Below, piece by piece: positions 53,107-63,298 of a stretch of DNA of 64,000 nucleotides. Location of the stretch: NCBI GenBank assembly GCA_905116865.2, contig CAJHNH020000502.1, forward strand, positions 136,837 to 200,836, in the 5' to 3' direction. The notes beneath the pieces were generated by a model. It had not been told where the DNA came from. It ran no database searches and saw nothing but the letters and a program-made list of their open reading frames with translations. A program made the position numbers and the translations under genes. The DNA is from Candidula unifasciata (lineage: Eukaryota > Mollusca > Gastropoda > Stylommatophora > Geomitridae). Every line of letters starts with the position of its first letter. Within the stretch, counting starts at the first letter, position 1.

Positions 53107-55536
53107 CATCATCATCAGGTGCCTTTCCGACTGGTGTGCGCGACATGCCTCTCCATAATCTGCGATCTCCTTCAGCTTGTATCAGTTTGTGTGCTGACAC
53201 ACCTGCATGCCATGCAACAAGACTGTCAAGCATCTTCTCTCGTTGTCTTCCTCTATTCCTCCTTCCACAGATCTTTCCAGTGGTCACAACATGTTCTATT
53301 TTCCCTCTTCTCATAACATGGCCGAAAAATGATGACTGTCTCCTTCCGATGTCTGTGATAAGTTGTCTTCGGACTCCCGCCTCTTTCAAAACCTCTTGGT
53401 TGCTCTTTTCGGCTGTCCAAGGTATTCTAAGCATTCTTCTGTAAAACTACATCTCTGAGGCCTCTAGAAATTGTTTGGCCTGCCTACCGATTGTCCAGGA
53501 TTCACAGCCATATGTTAAAACTGGATGTATGTAGCAAGCAAGAATTCTTTTTCTAACTCTCAATGACAAGGATATATTGCACAAGATGTTCATCATTTTA
53601 TAAAATGCAGTTTTTGCCTGTCCTATTCTGTTACTTATCTCATTTATGCATCTTCCATCTGATGTTATCGATGTGCCCAGATACTTAAATTTCTGTACTT
53701 GTCCTAAAATTACACCATCAACTTTTATTACACATTTAGGAATGATTCGTTTCTTTGATACCATCATTACTTCTGTCTTCCCATTATTCAAACTGAGGCC
53801 CATTCTTCCACTTTCTAACACCACAATGTCTATCATTTCCTGTAATTCTTTCTGACTTGTTGCAATCAAGACTGTGTCATCAGCATAACATAAATTGTTT
53901 ATATTGTGACCACCAACCACAATTCCGGGCATATCAATTAAAAGATCTCATTATATATTCACTGTTTATTAAAAACAAATCAGGTGACAGTACACATCCT
54001 TGTCATAAGTCCATTTTTATGCTTTGAAATGTACCTAAACAGTTGTTAATTCTTATAGCTACTGTTTGCTGCCAATACATACTCTTTATTATTCTTAGAT
54101 CTTTCCCATCAATGTTTAATTTTTCTAACAGTTTGATTACTTCTTCATGCTTCACACAGTCAAATGCTTTTGTATAGTCTATGAAGCACAAGTACAAATC
54201 AGTCTTTACTTCTATAGCTCTTTCTGACAATGTCCTTAGGATGTATATGGCATTGTTTGTACCTTTTCCTTCTACAAATCCACATTGTTCATCGCTGATT
54301 TCTGGTTTAATTATGTTTCTTTTTCTTCTCATAATTATTCTCAGTAAAATCTTAGTCATGTGACTCATAAAACTTATTGTGCGATGGTCTTCACATTTTA
54401 AAGTGCCTGGTTTCTTTGGCAGAGCTATAAATATGGATTTTAAAAGGTCATTTGGAATATACCCACTTTCACATACCACTCGTGTCGCGTGCCTGATTTA
54501 AGGATTTCTCCTTACAAACCAACAGCACTCTGAAATAGAATAATGTTGAGGCGTCGGCTCGTATTGGTCTAAAGGGAATCCCGTGGCCAATATACGCTCA
54601 ACCTATTTCAGGAGTAGGGCAACTCAAGTTAGGGCACTACTGAGTATCTAATAATCCTAGGTTGCAACTTGGCTGGACGCCCTCACTACTATAAAAAGAT
54701 AGCCCCTAGGCTATGATATTGTAATACCACAGATTAAGATTAATAATCATGCATACATAAAAGCTAGACAGTTTGCACAGTGAAACAGGGACACCCAAGT
54801 CAGTAATGAAAACTTTTAAAGGCATGTAATAAATGCAACACATATATATCAAGACAGTCAAAGATGGTCCCCGGTGGATAGCTCTCAGGATAATGAGACA
54901 GTTGAATCTTTATTTATCTCTGTCAGTCAGTCAGTACAAGAGATAGGAGACAAGTTCCATAGTGGAGATCACTAGTAAACATAGGATATCTTCTCTCCAC
55001 ATTCCTATCTGCTCTTGTAGACATACATCCCATCTCTCTCTCTCACACATATATTTTACCTCCACAGTCTGACCGTAGTTGACACTGTATTGTGTGTCTG
55101 CTAAAAATAACCTCTGACGTCACAGCGTATTGTTCGCTGTAGTTTGACTCAGTTAAATCTGCCAATCTCTACTAGTTAGAGAAAGATCGCCTGCTAGATT
55201 AAAATATTTACAATAATATTGAGTCAGGTAGGGCACCCACTATCAGCTTGCGAAGCGGAAGGTTTGGTTTAAGTGGCCCTGAATATGGGACACCAAGAAC
55301 GGTCTTGTTCTGCACTGTCTCATAGCTGAATCTTTCCTCCCTCCAGCAGCAGTTAACTTTTTAGAGACATATATTATGGTACTCGCAAACTATAATCAAC
55401 TTACCCAAACTTTATGGTATATGTGTCCTAGACACAAAAGGCCGCCTCCTCTAAGCAGAGAAACTCGAGGCACATCAATTCTACTTGGCAGTCAGACCGA
55501 GAATGACGCTGTACGCTGGCGTCCTTTCAAAGAAAG

Positions 55537-55733
55537 TAGGCTCGGTATTATGGATATCGCAACCCTTCGGCTTTGATTCCATTATAAATACCGTAAATCT
55601 GGGAGAGATGTAGCTTTTCTGCCTACCCCCTTAGGCTCGGTATTATGGATATCGCAACCCTTCGGCTTTGATGCTTTGATTCCATTATAAATACCGTAAA
55701 TCTGGGAGAGATGTAGCTTTTCTGCCTACCCCC
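55537..55733. repeat. Tandem duplication, 94 and 102 bp
   Basis: TAGGCTCGGTATTATGGATA begins at 55,537 and again at 55,632, both running to TTTCTGCCTACCCCC. Unit 2 has an extra ATGCTTTG. Otherwise the units are identical. Confidence 0.95.
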
Positions 55734-55825
55734 GGGCGTGAACCCGGACCACAAGGAGTTCGTCACCCGTCACCCCGCAATCCGGTTTAGCCAACTACGC
55801 TAGCAAACCGGGCAACTAGAGTGTA
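55730..55825 (-). mobile_element. tRNA-like SINE head in the 1.5 kb insert
   Basis: Minus strand GTTTGCTAGCGTAGTTGGCT (near-consensus A box) followed about 50 bases later by GTCCGGGTTCACGCCCGG (B box). No matching acceptor stem, so not a tRNA gene. The preceding duplication is probably its body. Confidence 0.6.
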
Positions 55826-56147
55826 TAGAAATACCTATTAGGCCAGATAAAGGTATAAATAGATATGATTGACTATATACCCACTGGACGGGTCTATATT
55901 TGAAATGTGGCCTGCCCGCTAGGGGTGCCAACGTCACGAATAGTCGAATGTGGAGGGGTGGGTTGATTCACTTCACGACACCCACTATTATAAATATCAT
56001 TTAAAAGTTTAGTTATTATTTCAATTCCAAAATCTACCAGTGCTTCGATTTCTTCCAGTGAGATGTTGTCTGGCCTTGGTGCTTTTTCTTTCTTCATATG
56101 ATGCATTGCATCCTCAACTTCTGCAGTCATTATCGGTGGACCATCAT

Positions 56148-56632
56148 TCCAGAGGACAATAGAGACAGATTACAAGAAATATCCGCATCAGAGAAATTTG
56201 CTAATGAAATAAAACATAATATTGACATTTTACAAATTCCGTCAGAGGAAGACGTTGACCAAACCTGGATGGATATTAAGAATTTGATTCAAACTACTGC
56301 AGAAGACTGTCTTGGTGTGTTCACCATAAACAGAAAGAACAAATAGTTCGATACAAAATGTGAAGAAGCAGCCAGTAAGAAAAAAAACATGCCTGGCATA
56401 TTTGGCTAAATGATAATAATAAGATACAAATGACGAAAAATATAGAACAGAATGTAAAGAAGCTACAAAACTAGCTAGGCACCAAAAGCGAGAATACATG
56501 AACAACATTGCCATGGATATGGAAGTTAACTATGAAAACAAAGAATCCAGAAAGTTTTTTCAAAAGAACTTAAGGCTGTAAAACGAGGGCATCAACAAAG
56601 CATTTATAGTTTAAACGATCACAATGGGTTGA
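56148..56632 (+). mobile_element. Second part of the split LINE (52,355)
   Basis: PEDNRDRLQEISASEKFANE, QIPSEEDVDQTWMDIKNLIQ and TTAEDCLGVFTINRKNK, the linker between endonuclease and RT in CFD2-like LINEs, then broken frames to VKRGHQQSIYSLNDHNG. No RT follows; the element ends where a minus-strand LINE 3' end begins (56,640). Confidence 0.85.
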
Positions 56633-56634
56633 GT

Positions 56635-57245
56635 TGAGTCAAGAATTGACATCACAGCACTCGGGGCATTCCCATGTGTGCTCCATCCTCATCTTCAGCA
56701 GCCAGCGCAGAGTTCCAACATTGATCGTACCACTCACATACTGGTAATATCACAGTCTTGCCCTTCCTCTGGGTGTAGTGAGCTGGCCAGAGCCTCTGGG
56801 GACACCCAGGTACCTTATTCTCTCCAGGCCATAATAATCGTATTTCTCTACTGATTCCATTGCTTGTTCCAAAAGGGCATTGACCACGTTTGCCTTGTCG
56901 TGTATAAGTTCACATGTCTGCCTGTTCCTTACCCAAAACACCGGCATCGCCTAGAGAAAAGATCCAAAGTATGCTCACTACACGTGAAATTCCCAGTCAA
57001 GCTTGCCACTCTGCTTGAGGCATCCCTGTCTTCACCTTTCTCAGCATGCCTTCAGAGTCTGTTACAATTACAACATGTGTATGCATCTTGTTCTAAAGCC
57101 ACCGGAGAGCTACAGTACAGCTTCTACCTCCAGTCTCATGCTAGATGTTGTGATGTCGTATGCTAGGCTGTCTTGCACTAAAGATTGTCCATTTTCTTTT
57201 GCTACGACCCCTCAGGCACTTCTATTTCCTCTCACACTAGACCAT
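56635..57245 (-). mobile_element. LINE RNase H region and 3' end, copy 2
   Basis: Same family as 51,795-52,340: YTHVVIVTDSEGMLRKVKTG in the RNase H core, FWVRNRQTCELIHDKANVVN, LEQAMESVEKYDYYGLERIR, GVPRGSGQLTTPRGRA. 3' end AATTGACATCACAGCACTCG is shared with 51,795. Stops present. Confidence 0.8.
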
Positions 57246-58835
57246 GTGTATAGATAACTAGATCACCTGGGCATGAATTGTCGTAAATCAACTGTTGGAC
57301 TTACACCTCCATAGCACCTGCTGGCCACTTTCTGCACTCCTGGCCCAATGTGATCATAACCCTACACAGGTCAGACTTTTTCTCTGGTACTCTGGCTTTC
57401 ACAGTCCTTCTTTATTATCTGCTTACGCTGGCTCGTTTGGGTAGGCCAGCTAAAAACTTAACTACCCTAGCACACACTTAAAACGCATCCCTACAGAGAA
57501 CACACATAATCTTTAATGTACAAAGAACAGTTCAACCTAAAACGGAATGGACGTTCCTTGATCCGAAACACCAGCGGTGGTAGCTTTTTTATTCTCTAAT
57601 CCACCCTGAGCCGTTCCCAAGGACCTAATTCCACCTCACCGCCGTACAGCGCTAACTAAGCTGCCGTCCTCGCCACGTGAGACTCAGTGGCACACTTAAA
57701 GTGAGGGATTTAAGTATGCGTGGCCACCAACAATGCATGTCAACATTAACTACCTGCTTAACAGATTCTGCGTGAAAACTACTACTACTAAAGAAACATT
57801 ACAGATGAACAATCTTGTCAAAACACTACAGAAACACAACATATCTAAAGCCTAACCACAAATACTTTTCTTGCTTATTGTCACTTATATATTCTACATG
57901 AAGCGTTTCTTATAGAACATACATTTACAGTCGCAGCCCCAAAACGTCCAGTCCAAGTGTTGGTGTCATGGTGTTCAGTGTGACCTAGTGGAATACCTTA
58001 TGTAGTAATTCTACATGTGTATGGCCAACATGTCGTGCCCGACTACTTCCATCAACGACGGACTGCATTTCGGGTAGCAGCTGTTAGCTTTTTGCGCCCC
58101 TGGCAACTAAAATGTGCATTTTCTGCTTGAGCGTATTTCTGGCTTGTTTCGGGGCTTATGGTTTTTTACCAGTTTTGTAATCGGCGCAACGATGGTCATT
58201 TTATTTGATTTTGCGCTGGCACAAAAACGGAGCAAGTATGGGAAAACCCGAATGCAGTGATTTTGAAACCTCGACTAAGACTAACAATTAGTGTTTTATG
58301 TATTTACACGGTCCCTTTAAAGCCAAGCATCACCAGTAATTACTTTCTCCAATCAACTCTCATTTACTGATTTCTCTGGATATCCTTGTTTCCTCAGTCC
58401 GTTAATGTCCAATTTCATTCATTGCATGTTTATGATTCTCTGTACACTGCTCATGATGTGTCCAGCATATCACCATCCACGCCTATTTTGGAGGAGTCCC
58501 CCTAGAAAATAGGTTACTGGGAGCGTTTCCATGTTGCATTGTGTGGCATATTAATATGCTTACAAAGTCCTGTGTTTTAAACGTATTCGTATTACAAATC
58601 TACAAATGGATACTATGAAGTGGATATACAGCAATTTTAATTTTAATTCACGGAAGAGAGTCGTGTTGTGATGTGTGTGTCATTGTCACTGTTTCTAGTC
58701 AGTAGTTCGGATTTTTGGGAACTGGCTGTTTATTACTTTTCTACTTTAAATGTAGAAATCTTACTTTTAGGGATAATACAAACAAGCAATTTAGAAGCCA
58801 TATCCGGAGAATATCGATAGTTTTCAGGTGCAAAC
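57246..58835. other. No recognisable gene
   Basis: 1.6 kb without a supported gene on either strand. Moderately GC-richer between 57,300 and 57,700. Confidence 0.45.
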
Positions 58836-58839
58836 TATC

Positions 58840-59070
58840 TTGTGTTTGAAGAAAACTATTGCTTTCATATTGACTGTGTATAAATGGTGCAACCACACTG
58901 TGGATAAATTGTGTCAAGATATTTCGGAGCTCTAGGTAAGTGGATGAAAATAATATTTAATTTACTAACTAACCTCTCAGAGCAAGTCACTCTTTGCCTG
59001 TTTACTAATTGTTGACTAACAGTATAATTATATGTTGTAGCAGTACACTAATAATATTAATTCTTAACCA
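58840..59070 (+). repeat. Dispersed repeat carrying the empty site for MITE B
   Basis: Paralogue of 26,736-27,420 (minus). At 58,950-58,957 it has one ATAATATT where the other copy has the MITE between two. GGTAAGTGG at 58,935 is donor-like. It directly precedes the 115-bp array. Confidence 0.85.
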
Positions 59071-59085
59071 TTTGACTTATGTTTG

Positions 59086-59955
59086 GCGAACACTGGCTGT
59101 AAACTCTTGCGGAAACTTCTGGTAGTTCATCCACTTCTTTTGCATATTTGCAGTTGTATGGTCTGTGTTAATTTTTGTAAACTGGCTTTTGCTTTGCTTC
59201 GCGAACACTGGCTGTAAACTCTTGCGTAAACTTCTGGTAGTTCATCGGCTTCTTTTGCATATTTGCAGTTGTACGGTCTGTGTTAATTTTTGTAAACTGG
59301 CTTTTGCTTTGCTTCACGAACACTGGCTGTAAACTCTTGCGGAAACTTCTGGTTGCTCATCGACTTCTTTTGCATATTTGCAGTTGTACAGTCTGTGTAA
59401 ATTTTTGTAAACTGGCTTTTGCTTTGCTTCGCGAACACTTGCTGTAAACTCTTGCGGAAACTTCTGGTTGTTCATCGACTTCTTTTGTATATTTGCAGTT
59501 GTACGGTCTGTGTTAATTTGTGTAAACTGGCTTTTGCTTTGCTTCACGAACAGTGGCTGTAAACTCTTGCGGAAACTTCTGGTTGCTCATCGACTTCTTT
59601 TGCATATTTGCAGTTGTACGGCCTGTGTTAATTTTTGTAAACTGGCTTTTGCTTTGCTTCGCGAACACTGGCTGTAAACTCTTGCGGAAACTTTTGGTTG
59701 TTCATCGACTTCTTTTGCATATTTGCAGTTGTACGGTCTTTGTTAATTTGTGTAAACTGGCTTTTCCTTTGCTTCGTGAACACTGGCTGTAAACTTTTGC
59801 GGAAACTTCAGGTTGCTCATCGACTTCTTTTGCATATTTGCAGTTGTACGGCCTGTGTTAATTTTTGTAAACTGGCTTATGCTTTGCTTCGCGAACAGTG
59901 GCTGTAAACTCTTATGGAAACTTCTTCTTGTTCATCCACTTCCTATGCATATTTG
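59086..59955 (+). repeat. 115-bp satellite-like tandem array, 7.5 units
   Basis: Unit GCGAACACTGGCTGTAAACT through TGGCTTTTGCTTTGCTTC. Unit starts at 59,086, 59,201, 59,316, 59,431, 59,546, 59,661, 59,776 and 59,891 are exactly 115 bases apart. The last unit breaks off near 59,955. Units differ at a few positions. Because 115 is not a multiple of three, overlapping 70-80-codon frames arise repeatedly. I do not regard them as genes. Confidence 0.97.
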
Positions 59956-60049
59956 TTACCAAAAAATTCGCAATGTTAAAGAATTGATTTCATCCAACAA
60001 GATGAAACTGGACAAGTTTGTTTGTGCTGTTTGTACCTTGAGGATACAT

Positions 60050-60200
60050 ATTTAGTAGTGCTATAAGTACTGTTAAGAAAACTACTCTGGGTGAAAAAAG
60101 TATTGCACACATCAATTTCATACTGATTGTGCTTGTTTACTAATTATTAAATAACAGTATAAGTATATGTTGTAGTAGTCTACTAATAATAATAATAAGT
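60050..60200 (+). repeat. Partial copy of the 58,840 repeat, right of the array
   Basis: TTTAGTAGTGCTATAAGTAC, TTCATACTGATTGTGCTTGT, TTTACTAATTATTAAATAAC and AGTATATGTTGTAGTAGT correspond to the 27,300-27,370 and 26,765-26,810 parts of the long copies. Confidence 0.75.
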
Positions 60201-60250
60201 AAAAAAAAGTAAAGTTCCCTTTTCACGCCTTTCGGCGCATCGGGCATATG
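60201..60250 (-). mobile_element. SINE 3' terminal fragment (50 bp)
   Basis: A8 then GTAAAGTTCCCTTTTCACGC and CTTTCGGCGCATCGGGCATA, identical to the 3' end of the SINE at 45,314-45,365. Extreme 5' truncation. 60,251-60,669 shows no gene. Confidence 0.88.
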
Positions 60251-60669
60251 AATAATAATAATAACCATCAATTATTTATATTTATGTTGTGTATGATATG
60301 TGTATGTTTCATAGCAATATTTTTATGCTCTAAATTTGATAAAGTACAAATGTCACCCCTCCCCTTCTACCCCCTCCCTTCCCGCTCCTCTGATGCAACA
60401 ATACCCTCTTAGAATCAAAGAGTTAGCACTGATATTTCTTTACTTTTGCTGGAACAACTTTTAGTTTACATCTAAACTCTAAACGTTATTGATGTTTATG
60501 TTCATGTTGACTGTAGCAAAATTATATTTGTTTGTCTGTAAGAGCCTTTATTGTTATATTTATTCGGCACGCTTATTTACCTTAAAAATGACGTATAGTT
60601 CTAAAAAATATGTCGAAAATTAATGAAACTGTAGTTTAATTTGCGTATACATCTCCTCGATAAAAACTG

Positions 60670-60965
60670 GACGCGGCAGGGGCTGAGGTGTATCTTGTGC
60701 TAGAGGTTCCGGTTTCAAGCCCCAGTAAGGGTTGGGATTTTTTCACGTGAACTTGGACTTCTAGTATTTCCCCTGGTCTCTGGGTAGTGAGATCGGACGC
60801 CCGTGTGCATTGTTGCGCGCGTAAAGCATCCCTTAGCAGTTTGAAATAAAAAGGAGTAGCCTAACGGCTACCCTAAGTATTTCAGGATCCTCACCGGTGC
60901 TACAGCTCCTGTGCACTGTGTCATGGGTTACTTACTACCTTGTGCTGTGATGTTGATCCGTAGCT
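60670..60965 (+). mobile_element. tRNA-derived SINE, second family, copy 2
   Basis: Head GGGGCTGAGGTGTATCTTG and B-box-like GGTTTCAAGCCCCAG; body ACTTCTAGTATTTCCCC, GTCTCTGGGTAGTGAGATCG, CAGGATCCTCACCGGTGCT and GTGCTGTGATGTTGA match 51,465-51,795. Confidence 0.75.
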
Positions 60966-61018
60966 CAAACGTGAAACTACTTCCACCGTATGTATGTTTC
61001 TATATTTCTTCCTTGTCG

Positions 61019-61054
<36 letters not shown>

Positions 61055-61076
61055 TGCATACTCCTCTGTAAATTTT

Positions 61077-61136
<60 letters not shown>

Positions 61137-61301
61137 GGTGGGATATAGCAATACATGTGTATATATGCCGGGATATACCGATGCGTCTGTGGCTGAGGCG
61201 TTGAGGACTCGCTTCTTAACGCCAGGGTACCGGGTTTGATCCCAGTAGCAGGCGATTTGCCAGCAGACCGTCTTGATATATGTATATAAATGCGACGGAT
61301 T

Positions 61302-61383
<82 letters not shown>
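61019..61383. repeat. TA/TG microsatellites around a tRNA-like SINE head
   Basis: (TA)n at 61,019-61,032, (TG)n to 61,054, (TA)n 61,079-61,133 and (TA)n 61,306-61,383. At 61,181-61,265 is GATGCGTCTGTGGCTGAGGC and GTACCGGGTTTGATCCC, matching the head of the SINE at 45,603 (minus). Acceptor ends do not pair, so it is not a tRNA gene. Confidence 0.85.
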
Positions 61384-61386
<3 letters not shown>

Positions 61387-61389
61387 TTA

Positions 61390-62244
61390 ATCGATCGCGG
61401 TGCATGAGCTTTCGCCCTCTGGCCCAGTGCCATGTCGAGGAATTTGCATGTTCTCACAATTTGTTCTTTTCCTCCCTACAAGGTGTTTTACTTGTCTGGT
61501 CTCGGAGGAAGTAGCATTCTTTTAGTCTGAGTTTTGGGCACTCAGAGAGGCGGTGTTCAACAGTTTCGTAGGGGTAGTTACATAGCTGACATTCTGGAGA
61601 GTGTTGTGGTTGTATTCTGTTTAGATGTCCACTGAGTGGATATGTTGTGTTTTGAGTCTGAAGATTTTGGCCTGGTCCCTTCTTGTTAGATGGTTAATGC
61701 TGTCATTAGGATCAGGGCCAGCCATATGTCTATAAACCTCTCTTCCAGTGTCTCCCATGGCCCATCTGTTCAACCAGGTCTCTTTCTTTATAACTGTTAT
61801 AAGTGTTTTTGCTGTCTGTAGGGTTGTCGCTGTAGGTGGTTATTCTTGTGTTGCTCCTTTCTTTGCCATTCTGTCAGCTCTGTCATTACCTGATGTGCTG
61901 GAGTGGCCTGGAATCCATTGCATCACTATTCTGATATTGTATGAGGTAATGAGCTAATCAGCATTCAGAATTATCTTGGCTGTGTCAGTTCTGCAGCGTT
62001 CACTGCCCTCCAGAGCTTTAAGGGCAGACATTGAATCTGTGAAGATGACAATATTTTGGGCCTTTGAAGGGTAAACATCCATTACAGTCTTTAGGTGGTA
62101 TACTGCAGTTTCCAATGCAATTGTTTCGGCTTCATAATTTGAGCAGAGTTCCCCGCATGCATCAAAAATCTCTTCAACAGATCCATCGGGATAACCTATG
62201 TAAATTCCATAACCTGCTTTAATGGTAGCTTTAAATGCCAATCC
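61390..62244 (-). mobile_element. LINE RNase H domain and 3' part (I-like)
   Basis: Minus strand ATIKAGYGIYIGYPDGSVEE, CGELCSNYEAETIALETAVY (Glu), NIVIFTDSMSALKALEGSER (Asp), then past a stop MQWIPGHSSTSGNDRADRMA (last Asp), ETWLNRWAMGDTGREVYRHM, NDSINHLTRRDQAKIFRLKT and HN..LQNVSYVTT. Complete RNase H apart from its first Asp, which is lost at the junction with another LINE near 62,244. Confidence 0.82.
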
Positions 62245-63208
62245 ATTTGTCGATGTTGTGCTGCATATCCTTTTCTGTATTGGCATAAAGGGCACAATCG
62301 TCGGCAAACAGGAGCTCCCTGATGGTGTCTGATTTAATTTTTTTTTTCAACCTCCTGAGGTTGAACAGCTTTCCATCCATGCGGTAATTTATGTCGATTC
62401 CAGTGTGATCATTTACAAAGGCATCAGTCAGCACGGCTGGAAATAACAGACTGAACAGTGACGGTGCAAGCACTCAGCCCTGTTTGACTCCGTTTGTGAC
62501 AGGAAAGGACTCTGACAGTTCGACGTTATCCTACACTCTTGCTTTCACGCCATCATGAAACTGACGCACTATCTGGATGAACTTGTGTGGGCAACTAAAT
62601 TTCTCCATAATCCTCCACAGCCTATCTCGATTTACTGTGTAAAACGCTTTCGTAAGATCAATACAGGTAGAAAACATGTTCGAATTCTCTTCTTGACATT
62701 TCTTTTGCAGCTGTCTAGCAGCGAAAATCATATCAACAGTTTCACGATCTTTTCTAAAACCACACTGATGAGCTGTGAAACGACCCAGGAGAATCATGGC
62801 AAGAATCTTTCCGGCAATTGAAAGCAGTGAGATGCATCGGTGATTAATACAGGATTGACGGTTTCCTTAACGTTTGTACAAGTGAATTATTACAGCGTCA
62901 TTAAGATCCTGAAGGATGGTCTCACTCTCCCAAATTGTGTAGCTGCTCAGTCAAAACTGCACCACCCACTTTGAAGAATTCAGCTGGAATATCATCTGGA
63001 CCAGGCGCCTTTCCATTGGAAATTAGGTGGATAGCTTTTATGGTTTTAGCTGTTGTAGGTTGATCTGCCAATGAATCGTTGACAGTAATCTGGGGCAGGC
63101 GGTTGATGGCTTCATCGTTTGTGGATGATGTCTGATTTAGTATGAAGTTAAAGTGTTCGACCCGGCGCTTCAGGATTTCTTTTTTGTCGTCGATAAGAGT
63201 CTTGCCGT

Positions 63209-63246
<38 letters not shown>

Positions 63247-63255
63247 CCACCCCAC

Positions 63256-63298
<43 letters not shown>

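Larger units (their letters stand above)
54468..55979. mobile_element. 1.5 kb insertion in LINE, 7-bp duplication
   Basis: Flanked by ACCCACT (54,461-54,467 and 55,980-55,986). The LINE reading ..IYNSG + YIPNDLL rejoins on excision. Subterminal TGTCGCGTG (54,489) and TCACGACA (55,973) are inverted-like. The first 230 bp are collinear with 20,878-21,150. It contains no coding domain, a 94/102-bp tandem duplication and a tRNA-like segment. Class not determined. Confidence 0.75.
53107..56147 (-). mobile_element. LINE inserted in the 52,355 LINE, itself interrupted
   Basis: Flanked by perfect 13-bp repeats TCCAGAGGACAAT (53,094-53,106 and 56,148-56,160). Minus strand: AEVEDAMHHMKKEKAPRPDN (56,128), LLNDIYNSG, then after the nested insert YIPNDLLKSIFIALPKKPG, DEQCGFVEGKGTNNAIYILR, YLCFIDYTKAFDCVKHEEV (Asp), QGCVLSPDLF, LCYADDTVLIATS (53,870), KFKYLGTSITS, CESWTIGRQAKQ, LRIPWTAEKSN, SFFGHVMRRGKIEHVVTTGK, GRRNRGRQREKML, ending in a GATGATGAT tail. 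Defects visible: TGA before QGCVLSP, an extra T near 53,942, and TAG for Trp at 53,449-53,447. Otherwise well preserved. Confidence 0.93.

Noticed and set aside
55730..55825. Possible tRNA gene on the minus strand
   Set aside because: Good A and B boxes but no acceptor stem or clear anticodon arm; better read as a SINE head.
59314..60055. Series of 69-80-codon open frames with similar products
   Set aside because: All are overlapping readings of the 115-bp array in successive frames; unit length is not a multiple of three and there is no start context or domain consistency.
61181..61265. Possible tRNA gene with A- and B-box-like motifs
   Set aside because: Acceptor ends do not pair, and the sequence matches the head of the SINE at 45,314-45,603.
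60921..61514. Long Tyr-Ile open frames on both strands (up to 178 codons)
   Set aside because: They consist mostly of TA and TG microsatellite translation.
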